From positions 24,096 through 88,095 of the forward strand of contig CAZLCS010000019.1 of the NCBI GenBank assembly GCA_964557955.1: a stretch of 64,000 nucleotides of DNA, in the 5' to 3' direction. Of this stretch, positions 18,440 through 26,443 are shown piece by piece. This stretch comes from JALOOX01 sp964557955 (lineage in GTDB: Bacteria; Desulfobacterota; Syntrophobacteria; Syntrophobacterales; Syntrophobacteraceae). The first letter of the stretch is position 1. The number at the start of each line of letters is the position of its first letter. The notes beneath the pieces are model-generated. The model was given only the letters and a program-made list of their open reading frames with translations, searched no databases and was not told the DNA's origin. The translations under genes were made by a program, and so were the position numbers.

Positions 18440-18641
18440 AAATACTCCTCATTGATCAGCACTTGGGGTGCTCATCCTTCGCTTGAGTGAATCCCCACGG
18501 CTGACAGGCAAATGAGCGGAGCACGAGGCCTTGTCGTCCACGAGCCGATTTTGTGACGGTAAGCAGGGCTCCTGGAGTGTGCACGCTTCTTGCATATTGC
18601 CAGCCTGAATCTCATCAGTGATTCGTCGAAGGGAATGCGTC

Positions 18642-19730
18642 ATGACTCTTTACACACCTCATTCAACGTCGAAACCAGGGTCCAATTCTCCCGCAAAGAC
18701 AGGCCAGGCAAGGCGTGCTGTCTCGCAGACCATTGAGCGCGGGGATTTCAGGAATACTCTGGAAAACCAGCAGGCAGCAGGCAAGAATGTCCAACGGAAG
18801 GAAAAACGATCCCTGCAGTTGGAGAATTCATTCCAGGCTGCCCAAGCACGAGCTGGCCGAACCGTGGATACGGGGTTTGCAGTCAATCCGGCTTCCACCA
18901 GGGGAGCGAGCTCGCTCGATGCGGCAGCAACCTCCACACTTCTTCGTCTGAATGCTCTGACGTCTCCCAAAAACAGCGCTCTGCTGGCCCTTTCTTCCAG
19001 CGGGTTGGCAGGGGATCGTCCCATGGCTCCGCTGGTCCGAATGGCTGCGCTCCGATCCGCCACTTTTTCTCCCAGGACGATACGGACCTCCGGTGAACTG
19101 GGAGCTCTCTCGGCAAGATTCGAATCGGGCGACGCCGGAGTGGATGCCATCGGATATGATCGTCAGGGGGGAACCTCTTACGGTCAGTACCAGATTTCCT
19201 CGAGGGCTGGGACGATGAGTGCATTCCTGGAATTCTTGGACGAGCAGGCTCCGGAATGGGCACGGAGTCTCAGGGCTGCCGGACCCGCCAACACCGGGGG
19301 CAGGGGGGGAGCCATGCCCCGCGAATGGCAGCGAATAGCCGCTGAAAACCCACAGCGGTTTGCCGACCTTCAACGGGAATTCATAGAACGGAGTCATTAT
19401 CTCCCCGCATTGGAGGAGATACGGGAGAGAACCGGGGTTGACCTCCGGAATCAGCCCAGGGCCCTGCAGGAAGTTCTTTGGAGTACAGCCGTCCAGCACG
19501 GAGCGATGGGAGCGGCCAGACTGTTCTCACGAGCCATCGAAGAAGGTGGGAATTCAGACCGGCTCTCGGCTCGAAAGGTCATCGATGAGCTCTATGCGGC
19601 GCGGGGTGAGCAGTTTGGCAGCTCCAGTTCCGAGGTTAGAGCGTCAGTGAGAAAAAGGTTCCGGGAGGAGCGGCAAATCGCCCTCGGCATGCTGGGCGAC
19701 AATAGCCGTACAAGCCGGGCAACGGTTTGA
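18642..19730 (+). CDS. predicted muramidase / phage-tail-lysozyme-like protein
   Basis: A 362-residue protein. Residues 1-150 are low-complexity, rich in Ser, Ala, Arg and Gln, with no signal peptide. Residues about 155-340 form a folded domain starting SGELGALSARFESGDAGVDAIGYD and containing GGTSYGQYQISSRAGTM, with a glutamate-serine-glycine (FESG) that recalls the ESG/QI signature of lysozyme-like folds. Similar domains occur in so-called VgrG-related proteins and in tail-associated hydrolases; I offer this as a fold-level call. GAAGGGA precedes the ATG at 18642. No phage or type VI genes are visible nearby, so its delivery route is unknown. Confidence 0.55.
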   Translation: MTLYTPHSTSKPGSNSPAKTGQARRAVSQTIERGDFRNTLENQQAAGKNVQRKEKRSLQLENSFQAAQARAGRTVDTGFAVNPASTRGASSLDAAATSTLLRLNALTSPKNSALLALSSSGLAGDRPMAPLVRMAALRSATFSPRTIRTSGELGALSARFESGDAGVDAIGYDRQGGTSYGQYQISSRAGTMSAFLEFLDEQAPEWARSLRAAGPANTGGRGGAMPREWQRIAAENPQRFADLQREFIERSHYLPALEEIRERTGVDLRNQPRALQEVLWSTAVQHGAMGAARLFSRAIEEGGNSDRLSARKVIDELYAARGEQFGSSSSEVRASVRKRFREERQIALGMLGDNSRTSRATV

Positions 19731-19821
19731 GTGAAGCAGCAGTTCGGCTCACCACGCGAGACGAGGGCACAGACACTCCGGCAGTTTTCACGAAGTGCCT
19801 GTGCAGTCTGATCGCGTGTCG

Positions 19822-20070
19822 CTATTTCCCCCCCACGGCCTGAGCCAGGTAATCGAAGATGTCTTTCACCGTCCGAATCTTCTCTGCGTCTTCATCGGGA
19901 ATCTCCACGTCAAAGGATTCCTCGAGGGCCATGACGAGCTCGACCACGTCCAGGGAATCGGCCCCCAGATCATCGATCACGTGCGCTTCTGCAGTAACCG
20001 CTTCCTTTTCGACGCCCAGCTGATTGGTGATGATGTCGACGATCTTGCTTTCCAGCTCGCTTCTATCCAT
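19822..20070 (-). CDS. acpP: acyl carrier protein
   Basis: An 82-residue acidic helical ACP. The phosphopantetheine serine lies in DDLGADSLDVVELVMALEE near residue 39. Sequence, length and charge match a fatty acid synthesis AcpP rather than a polyketide or lipid A-specific carrier. Its start overlaps the end of the TetR gene by 8 bases, so the two are co-translated. It is found here rather than between fabG and fabF 12 kb away, where it normally lies; whether it is the only ACP of the genome is unknown. Confidence 0.92.
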   Translation of the reverse strand: MDRSELESKIVDIITNQLGVEKEAVTAEAHVIDDLGADSLDVVELVMALEESFDVEIPDEDAEKIRTVKDIFDYLAQAVGGK

Positions 20071-21013
20071 TTCCTTTCTCCTCTCTCAATTCGACATGAT
20101 GACCATCTCTGACGAAACCGTAAAAAAGAACTTCCACGACCACAGGCAATTCATCCACCAGTGAATAGGAGCAGTCACTGGCCAGCCACTTTTCGATAAC
20201 ACCGTGCACAAACCCCATCACGCCGTAGAACACGGTTTGAAAATCTACGTCCTTGAGCTCTCCCTGCTGGCTTGCCGCGTAGATTTTTCGCTTGAGCACC
20301 GGGATGCGCCGCATCACCGTTTTGATGTAAAGGTCCTGGACCTGTCGGCCCACATCCAGCCCTTCCTGGACCACCAGCCGATAAAGCCTCTGGTTTCGAT
20401 CGAAGAAGGCGAAGTAGATGCGCAGGTACTTGGTGATCATGGTGAGCACATCATCCTGGCCGTCCAGGACGGTGTTGGCGTCCCGCTCCAATTCCTCGAG
20501 ACGCAACCGGACCAGTTCATTGAAAAGGGCTTCCTTGTTGGCGAAATGCCGATACACAGTGCCCTTTCCCAGGTTGGCCCGCTCGGCGATTTCATCCACG
20601 GTCGCGAGATGAAACCCCTTCTCTGCAAACACATCCAAGGCTGCTTCCAGGATTCTCTCGCGGGTGGAGAGTCTTGAAGCCATGGATGAGGGCTCTTCTG
20701 CTTCAGACCGCAAAACAAGGTGCTCAAGAACCCTGGTGTAGAAAGCTTCCGGATCGACCCCCCTCAGTTGCACAACGCTGCGAAACACTTCCATGAGGCG
20801 TGGGAAGCTGATGGAGCATTGAGCCGCCCCCTTGGAGAGGGTGTCTCGCAGCGCGACAAACCAGTGGGCGATCTCCTCCACATCCCCTTCCATCGAATGG
20901 CTCTGGGGCAGGTGGTGCGCCAGAAGCCTTGCAATGGCTTCGGGAGCTTCCTTTCCCTGGTCCAGCTTCCGCAGCAGGACACGGGCCACCTGTTTCTGAC
21001 GGTCTGACTTCAC
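20063..21013 (-). CDS. TetR-family regulator with N-terminal extension
   Basis: A 316-residue protein with a TetR helix-turn-helix at about residues 117-165 (STRERILEAALDVFAEKGF, TVDEIAERANLGKGTVYRHFANKEALF) and a helical ligand-binding domain to the C-terminus. The first 110 residues are an unusual helical extension with no motif I recognise. The GTG at 21013 is supported by GAGGA eight bases upstream and by a promoter and palindrome immediately before it. An internal ATG at 20683 (MASRLSTRER) with GAAGAG upstream could give a normal-length 206-residue TetR as an alternative product. It overlaps acpP, so a role in lipid or acyl-CoA control is the natural guess. Confidence 0.85.
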   Translation of the reverse strand: MKSDRQKQVARVLLRKLDQGKEAPEAIARLLAHHLPQSHSMEGDVEEIAHWFVALRDTLSKGAAQCSISFPRLMEVFRSVVQLRGVDPEAFYTRVLEHLVLRSEAEEPSSMASRLSTRERILEAALDVFAEKGFHLATVDEIAERANLGKGTVYRHFANKEALFNELVRLRLEELERDANTVLDGQDDVLTMITKYLRIYFAFFDRNQRLYRLVVQEGLDVGRQVQDLYIKTVMRRIPVLKRKIYAASQQGELKDVDFQTVFYGVMGFVHGVIEKWLASDCSYSLVDELPVVVEVLFYGFVRDGHHVELREEKGNG

Positions 21014-21044
21014 CTGGCTGTCCTCGTCTCACCGATTTTGATTC

Positions 21045-21062
21045 TGACGGACTGGTCAGTCA
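21045..21062. promoter_or_regulatory. palindromic operator before the TetR-acpP operon
   Basis: An 18-base imperfect palindrome with core TGAC.GAC..GTC.GTCA, 32 bases upstream of the TetR start. It lies across the predicted transcription start, just downstream of the -10 box, a classic repressor position. The pattern resembles sites of TetR-type fatty-acid regulators. Autoregulation is inferred. Confidence 0.6.
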
Positions 21063-21089
21063 TAAAGCACAGGCAGGCCGCGAAGTCAA
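21061..21089 (-). promoter_or_regulatory. candidate promoter of the TetR-acpP operon
   Basis: On the minus strand TTGACT (21084-21089) is followed after 17 bases by TTTATG (21061-21066). The -35 box matches five of six positions. The operator palindrome abuts the -10 box, so a bound repressor would block polymerase. Confidence 0.55.
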
Positions 21090-21157
21090 GCAATGATAAG
21101 CGGCGGGGCAGGCTCCCCTCCGAACAAAGTCCGGGAAGCCCTCATGGTGGGCGTGGG

Positions 21158-21619
21158 TCAAAGGGCAGGATCGTAAATGAGAGGTCGAGGCAAATCTTCG
21201 GCGGAAAATGCTCGCCGTATGACCTTTTCGGTTCCCTCGGTGAGAGGGAAGGATGCCAATTCGTCCAGCGACACGAACCCGCATGCCGTCACATCGCTGC
21301 CAGCTGCCGGTATTCCTCCAATGGAGTGGCAGAGGAAATCCACGAGCACATAATGATACCGTACCTTCCCCTCTTCGTCGTGAATGATACGGTCCAGAAC
21401 GGCCACCAAACCCTCCACCCGAACGTCCAGGCCGGTCTCCTCCAGGACCTCTCGGCACACGGCACCCTCCAGGGTCTCTCCGATTTCCACAAGACCGCCG
21501 GGAAGAGACCACTTGCCGAGGGCAGGTTCTCTGCCTCTCTGCACCAGGAGTACTTTGGCTCCTTCGAAGACGACGGCGGCGACTCCGATCATGGGTTGAT
21601 CAGGGTAGAGGCGATTCAT
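21158..21619 (-). CDS. Nudix hydrolase
   Basis: A 153-residue Nudix pyrophosphatase. The Nudix box is complete (G-x5-E-x7-REVLEETGL, with GGLVEIGETLEGAVCREVLE), which binds the catalytic divalent metals. The preceding LVQRGREPALGKWSLPGG is typical of ADP-ribose or NADH pyrophosphatase-like members, but the substrate is not determined. The ATG at 21619 is preferred over the one at 21637 because AAGGAG sits at the right distance. It directly follows the SNase gene on the same strand and is probably co-transcribed with it. Confidence 0.9.
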   Translation of the reverse strand: MNRLYPDQPMIGVAAVVFEGAKVLLVQRGREPALGKWSLPGGLVEIGETLEGAVCREVLEETGLDVRVEGLVAVLDRIIHDEEGKVRYHYVLVDFLCHSIGGIPAAGSDVTACGFVSLDELASFPLTEGTEKVIRRAFSAEDLPRPLIYDPAL

Positions 21620-21637
21620 GCGACTCCGCTCCTTCAT

Positions 21638-22312
21638 CTATGGTCTGCAGCGGCGGCAAGGGCTGAAGCCGGCCTCCAGCGCCCTGGCTCTGGAATCGAA
21701 TCTGATTCGGTTCCCGGGACCCGTCTGTTGTCCGTAGGTGCAGCCTGGACGATGGAAAACATAGCTTCGGCGGTTGCCCGTGTAATGCTCTGATGGACTC
21801 ACGGCGCATTGTCCCCAGAGGCCGCGACGGGTCCGCATGGCTTGCATCTGGTAAGCGAGGAATTCCTCGAACCTGTCGAAGCCGTTCGAAGAACGGAAGA
21901 CCATCGCGCAGCCATGCATCAGCATTTCAGAGTTAACGCACCGTCCATCGGGCAGGAACACATAGGCGAGCAGGCGGCCATGAGGGTCCGTTTTGACTCG
22001 ATCATAGCGGAGATTGACTCTCTGATTGAGAACGAGCTTTTCATTCAAGGCCTTTGCTTCATAGCCAAAGCAGTCGGCCGGTGAGCTCCGATGGGAGACC
22101 TCCGGAGCATCGATGCCAAGGTATCTGACCTTTTCACCGGAATTCAACAGGATGGTGTCACCGTCGAAGACGGTCACCACCGTTCCGCTTGATGGCTCAG
22201 AGGAGGCGACCGACGTGAACAGGCAGCAAAGCAGGAACCCAAGCGCAACCTTGGCAAAGAGCTGTGGGAAGGAATCAGTGAAGAATCGCGGTCCGTTTTC
22301 CTTGCAGGTCAT
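21638..22312 (-). CDS. secreted staphylococcal-nuclease-like protein with C-terminal cysteine motif
   Basis: A 224-residue protein. An N-terminal hydrophobic stretch (about residues 18-38) ending TSVASSEP suggests export. Residues about 42-160 form an SNase domain with VVTVFDGDTI, KVRYLGIDAPEVSH and DPHGRLLAYVFL, which carry the Ca2+-binding aspartates and catalytic Arg/Glu region of thermonuclease. The last 40 residues hold FHRPGC ... FSPCRRCRP, a C-x(n)-CxxC segment like the Ada-type or methylphosphotriester-type zinc module found at the end of some SNases. AAGGA precedes the ATG. It probably degrades nucleic acid in the periplasm or outside the cell. Confidence 0.85.
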   Translation of the reverse strand: MTCKENGPRFFTDSFPQLFAKVALGFLLCCLFTSVASSEPSSGTVVTVFDGDTILLNSGEKVRYLGIDAPEVSHRSSPADCFGYEAKALNEKLVLNQRVNLRYDRVKTDPHGRLLAYVFLPDGRCVNSEMLMHGCAMVFRSSNGFDRFEEFLAYQMQAMRTRRGLWGQCAVSPSEHYTGNRRSYVFHRPGCTYGQQTGPGNRIRFDSRARALEAGFSPCRRCRP

Positions 22313-22558
22313 GCGGATGTCCTTCGCTATGCCGGATAGTGGTGATGCGTATCAGCCGCAGGCCTTTTGATGCAGCGGGAGCAAAACCCATTGCAGTTGA
22401 AAGAAGGTTGGAGATCAGTCCCCACTGCCCCGAGGGGCTCCTGCCTGACTGATGCATTACCACTGTCGGTCGGATTTGGAAAGGGCTTCAGAGCTTGGTG
22501 GGGCTTCCATAAGCAGCAGTGCAGGCAGCAAATGCCCATCGATACAGGATAAAAGGGC

Positions 22559-22586
22559 TTGACGATCGAGGGAGTCGTGCTATTTT
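22559..22586 (+). promoter_or_regulatory. sigma-70-like promoter of the candidate RNA
   Basis: TTGACG (22559-22564) and TATTTT (22581-22586) are separated by 16 bases. The predicted start (about 22592-22594) coincides with the first base of a sequence that can pair with the far end of the structured region. Confidence 0.55.
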
Positions 22587-22592
22587 GAAACA

Positions 22593-22728
22593 GGGCTTTG
22601 CCCCGTCGCTTTCCGGCCTGCCCCGTCGATCACCCTTGGCCTTCGGGAGAATACCTAAGAAGTCGCTCGGGTTTGAGGTACACCGAGAATTGGGCGGCAG
22701 AAGTGCCTTTGAGCGATGTTAAAGCCCC
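22593..22728 (+). ncRNA. candidate structured small RNA, possibly 6S-like
   Basis: A roughly 136-nt region in a 640-bp gap without genes. Nested complementary arms form a long rod: GGGCTTT (22593-22599) with AAAGCCC (22721-22727); TCGCT (22606-22610) with AGCGA (22712-22716); GCCTGCCC (22616-22623) with GGGCGGC (22692-22698); and an inner CTCGG/CCGAG hairpin (about 22666-22685). A long stem with an asymmetric central loop is the architecture of 6S RNA. Short stretches such as GGAGAATACCTAAGAAGTCG and GGCGGCA recall parts of the E. coli 6S sequence, but it is shorter than the usual 180 nt. The flanking arm CGCTCGGG (22664-22671) also has a perfect complement at 22725-22732, offering an alternative fold. 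Confidence 0.5.
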
Positions 22729-22956
22729 GAGCGAACAGATGGACTCGATCCTTCAACTCATCGTCTCAAAGGAAGTTAGACGATCGGGATGTCGGTCCGG
22801 ATCTCAGCATTGACTACACCCGTCGAGATTTGTGAAATCCATCCGCTTGTACTGAAGACTCCACTGCGGATCCGCCCATACGCGGTGCAGTCACCTCATG
22901 ACGCCGTTCCATCACCACGATTCTTTCCATTGAGCATTCGTGTGGAGGCAGGGTTC

Positions 22957-23418
22957 ATGAACCTGAAGATCAGGAGCATGCTGGTCATTCTTATTCTCGG
23001 TCTTGCCGTTTGTTGCGGTTTTCCGCATGCGGAAGGTCAGACCGAATCTGTGCAGCCCCAGCAAGCATCGCCTTCAACACCGGCGGAAGAGCCCAAGCTG
23101 AAGCTTGCTCGGTCCGTCATGGCGGAAAAGGTGGAGAATCTGGTGCCAGTGCGGTCGGCCATTGCCTTTTCGGTCAATATCGGCCAAGTCTACTGCTACA
23201 CGTCGTTCGACCCGGTTCCCCAGCCGGTAATCATCTACCATCGATGGTATCATCGAGAGGATCTGAGCACCCAGACGAGGCTGAGGCTCTATCCGCCAAA
23301 GTGGTCAACGTACAGCGTGATCCAGCTTCGGGAGACGGACAAGGGGCCGTGGCGTGTTGAGATCACCGATCACAATCATCGTATATTAGAGGTTCTGCGC
23401 TTCAGTATCACGGATTGA
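22957..23418 (+). CDS. DUF2914 domain protein, exported
   Basis: A 153-residue protein with an N-terminal hydrophobic segment (residues 7-24) for export, a Gln/Pro/Ser-rich linker, then a DUF2914-type domain: VPVRSAIAFSVNIGQVYCYTSFDPV, IYHRWYHREDLSTQTRL, and a final strand pair KGPWRVEITDHNHRILEVLRFSI. The domain is common in Desulfobacterota and its function is unknown. The ATG at 22957 is chosen because TGGAGGCAGGG lies upstream; longer in-frame starts lack a signal peptide. It is 59 bases before the diadenylate cyclase gene and may be in the same unit. Confidence 0.8.
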   Translation: MNLKIRSMLVILILGLAVCCGFPHAEGQTESVQPQQASPSTPAEEPKLKLARSVMAEKVENLVPVRSAIAFSVNIGQVYCYTSFDPVPQPVIIYHRWYHREDLSTQTRLRLYPPKWSTYSVIQLRETDKGPWRVEITDHNHRILEVLRFSITD

Positions 23419-23477
23419 CAGGGAAACCCTTTTCAGGCGGTTCTCAGGTCTCCAGTGACCGCGCTTGATGAAAGCCC

Positions 23478-25007
23478 ATGAGTGAATTCCTCTCCATTTT
23501 TACCACGGTGCGCTGGCAGGATGTCGTCGACATCTTGATCAACAGCTACATTTTGTTTCGCGTTTACGTGGTTTTTCAGGGCACAAATGCCCTCCGTGTT
23601 CTGGTGGGGATCACTTCGCTCTGGATTCTGAAGGAGGTGGCAGCTTCCATTGGTCTCATCCTCACCAGTTGGGCCGTGACTGGCATCACAACAGCGGCTG
23701 CCATCATCATCATTGTCGTATTCCGCAATGAAATTCGTACGGCTCTTCAAGCAAGGAATCTCAGGGCATTTCTTTGGGGAACCCCCACACGGGAGCAGGC
23801 GGCACCAATCGAGAGCGTTACCGAAAGCATTTACCAGATGGGTAAAAAACGTATCGGTGCGCTCATTGTCTTCCCCGGGAAAGAGGATATTTCGGAAGTA
23901 GTCCATGGTGGCATTGCATGGAATGGAACCGTATCCCAGGAGATGCTCCTCAGCATATTCTGGCCCAAGAACCCCGTGCACGATGGGGCGGTCATCGTTA
24001 CAGGAAATCGGGTGGCTGAGGTGGGGGTTCTCTTGCCGCTGTCGCAGCGCCAGGATCTTCCAAGTTTCTATGGCACGCGGCATCGTGCCGCTGCGGGGCT
24101 GGCTGAGCGAACGGATGCGCTGGTGGTTGCAGTTTCTGAGGAGCGTGGTCGGGTGACCGTGGCCAAGGATAACTGGATCAAGCCCATCGGCCAGGCAGAA
24201 GAGCTGCAGCAACTTCTGAAGAACCATTATAATCTCACGGACGGCGTGCCCGTTCTCCAAAGGAGGAAGGAGCGAATCAAGCATACCATTGCAGCAGTCC
24301 TCTCCTTCTTCATCATGACGGGAATATGGCTGGGATTCACTCGAGGCCAGGACAAGATCGTTGCACTCAATATCCCCATTGAGTACGTCAATCGTCCGGC
24401 CAATTTCGAGATCCTCGAAGCCTCGGTCGATGAGGTACGGGTCCAGCTTTTTGGATCCAGCGCGCTCATCAATTCATTGAAACCCGGGCAAGTCCAGGTT
24501 CGGGTGGATCTCAAAAAGGCTGCAGAGGGTTCGAATATTTTCCCCATCACCCAAGAGAACATCGTCGTGCCTCCCGGAGTCTTCCTGAACAAGGTTCAGC
24601 CCAGCACCATCGAGGTGACCCTCGATGTGCCGGCGACCAAGGAGATTCCCATTCAAGTGGATTGGGTCGGCCGCCTTCCCGATAACCTGTCCCTCGTGAA
24701 AGTGGAAGTCGTTCCGGATATGGTCAAAGTCATCGGCGGGAGAAAGATCCTGGAAAAAGTGAGCACCATCTACACGACACCCGTCCGCCTGGACTCCATG
24801 ACCCGATCGGGATCCATCACCACCAGCCTGGTGCTGACTCCGCCATCCTTGAAACTCGCGTCGGGAACCCTGGAGCGCATCACTATTGTCTACACTCTCG
24901 AAGACCGGATGAACGAGTCTCAAGAGCAGCGATCCTCTTGGGGTGAGAATGCGAATACCGGGCTTGTCTCAAGTCTCAAAAGCCTTCGAGAGAATCCCCG
25001 TTTCTGA
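23478..25007 (+). CDS. diadenylate cyclase fused to YbbR (CdaR-like) repeats
   Basis: A 509-residue membrane protein predicted to make c-di-AMP from two ATP. Residues 1-85 contain three membrane segments as in CdaA. Residues about 90-240 are a DAC (DisA_N) domain with the catalytic DGA (169-171) and RHR (201-203) motifs intact plus AVSEERG. After a short linker a further membrane segment (about 270-287) leads into YbbR-type beta-rich repeats (about 295-480: VALNIPIEYVNRP, VRVDLKKA, IPIQVDWVGRLP), then a polar tail. In Firmicutes the cyclase CdaA and its YbbR regulator CdaR are separate adjacent genes; here both are one chain. It converges with the next gene, overlapping by 32 bases at the 3' ends. 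Confidence 0.88.
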   Translation: MSEFLSIFTTVRWQDVVDILINSYILFRVYVVFQGTNALRVLVGITSLWILKEVAASIGLILTSWAVTGITTAAAIIIIVVFRNEIRTALQARNLRAFLWGTPTREQAAPIESVTESIYQMGKKRIGALIVFPGKEDISEVVHGGIAWNGTVSQEMLLSIFWPKNPVHDGAVIVTGNRVAEVGVLLPLSQRQDLPSFYGTRHRAAAGLAERTDALVVAVSEERGRVTVAKDNWIKPIGQAEELQQLLKNHYNLTDGVPVLQRRKERIKHTIAAVLSFFIMTGIWLGFTRGQDKIVALNIPIEYVNRPANFEILEASVDEVRVQLFGSSALINSLKPGQVQVRVDLKKAAEGSNIFPITQENIVVPPGVFLNKVQPSTIEVTLDVPATKEIPIQVDWVGRLPDNLSLVKVEVVPDMVKVIGGRKILEKVSTIYTTPVRLDSMTRSGSITTSLVLTPPSLKLASGTLERITIVYTLEDRMNESQEQRSSWGENANTGLVSSLKSLRENPRF

Positions 25008-26325
25008 GCGAGCAGATGATTCGGTTGGCTCGCTCTTCCACGTCGGGAATCATCTCTGCGAGCACCTTCAATGAGGTGAGGATCTTCTTGGTCTGCAGTC
25101 TATGGGGGATTTTGAGGTCCGGATGATCCAGCAGCCTGATGATTTCATCCAGCATCGGCACTTTTTCCACCGTAAAGTCGACATAAGCCAGTCTTCGCCA
25201 GGCATCACGCAAGTCTTCGGGGATGTGCTTCACATTGCCAGCCAAGGCTTCGGTGGTTCCGATCCAGATGGCATCCTGAAGCCGATCCAGAAGCTCCAGA
25301 ATTTCGCTCTCCACCGGTAGCCATAAGGGACTTTCGCTCAGAAGCTTATTCCATCTTGGGCGAATCTTGTGATGAAGCCATCTTTCCGCTACGTGAGGCA
25401 TCAGACAGACAGTGGCCATCTCGACCTGGTCTGCAAGCAAATCCCTGCTGACTCCGGCCAGATGCTGATTGCCATTGATGAAAAACATCTGCGATTCAAG
25501 AAGCTCACTCAGTCGCTGGAGTATCGTCTTCTTGGTTTCCAGGTCGGGGAATGCTTTTTCGACTTGAGCTTCCCACTGTTCCCTCAGATATCCGATCTCG
25601 GTATTGATGGCTGACGTGGTGAAACCAAGCTTGATCAAAGTGTTCCGAAGCTCATGGGCCAACACGTTGCAGCTCTGAAGTCGCTGGCGGGTCAGGCTCT
25701 TCTGGGCGTCCGACAATGTTCCCCGGATGTGCAGGGAGAGAAGCTCCGTCCCCAGGGTGCGGGAGAGCTTCTTGATAATCTTGGTGGACCGATCGCCGAT
25801 TTTGATCTTGTAAGGTTTGAAATGGATCTTGATGACCGCAGCCACTACGTAATCGGTGTTCTGCCAGATGGGGCGTCCCAGGTTGTCCAGAGGATATTTA
25901 AGGTCGCTCAGTCCTTCTCCGTAGAGATCGGACTTGCGCACGAGCACCGGTTCCATGTGGTGGAAGTCTTCAATTTCGCCGCTGAGCTGTTTACGTACGC
26001 TTCGGATATCCTCATAGGGATCATCAGCTGTCCAGCTCTTCTGCCGTTCTACACACCAACCCATGGCTTCCAGGACCGAGCCCGGTCGATCTCGGTATTG
26101 CTCCCAACTCTTGCCGGGGAAATTGTAGTCCGAGACCTCGGGCAATCCCCATTCGATCAGACCGGTGGTGGGATCACGATGACCCGAAGTCACTCGAACC
26201 GCTTGCAGCACTGGCATCGGGCCGACACGGTAAATGGTGCCCTTGGTGGCATGCTCGAGGGTCAACAGAATGGTTTCAATCATATCCTTGCAGGTTTTGG
26301 CAAGGATATCATCGCCAATGATCAT
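24976..26325 (-). CDS. uncharacterised protein with a histidine-kinase-like H-box
   Basis: A 449-residue soluble protein of unknown function. The start at ATG 26325 has AAGGGG nine bases upstream. The middle carries LAHELRNTLIKLGFTTSAI (H224), strikingly like the phospho-accepting H-box of HisKA domains, inside a long helical region. No N, G1, F or G2 box of an ATPase domain follows; instead the C-terminal 200 residues are helical and end with KILTSLKVLAEMIPDVEERA. The N-terminal 170 residues contain RVTSGHRDPTTGLIEWGLPEVSDYNFPGKSW, with no family I recognise. It could be a histidine phosphotransfer or inactive kinase-like scaffold. It may share a transcript with malQ, which lies 94 bases downstream of its start on the same strand. 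Confidence 0.7.
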   Translation of the reverse strand: MIIGDDILAKTCKDMIETILLTLEHATKGTIYRVGPMPVLQAVRVTSGHRDPTTGLIEWGLPEVSDYNFPGKSWEQYRDRPGSVLEAMGWCVERQKSWTADDPYEDIRSVRKQLSGEIEDFHHMEPVLVRKSDLYGEGLSDLKYPLDNLGRPIWQNTDYVVAAVIKIHFKPYKIKIGDRSTKIIKKLSRTLGTELLSLHIRGTLSDAQKSLTRQRLQSCNVLAHELRNTLIKLGFTTSAINTEIGYLREQWEAQVEKAFPDLETKKTILQRLSELLESQMFFINGNQHLAGVSRDLLADQVEMATVCLMPHVAERWLHHKIRPRWNKLLSESPLWLPVESEILELLDRLQDAIWIGTTEALAGNVKHIPEDLRDAWRRLAYVDFTVEKVPMLDEIIRLLDHPDLKIPHRLQTKKILTSLKVLAEMIPDVEERANRIICSLRNGDSLEGF

Positions 26326-26443
26326 GTTCGAAGCCCCTTGAGAACTCACTCCCCCCCAGAGTGGAGATCGTCGTGTGATTATCCCGAAATCGAGATACCG
26401 TCAACACCGTTTTGGTTCCTGCTCTTTTTTGAAGGCACATCCT

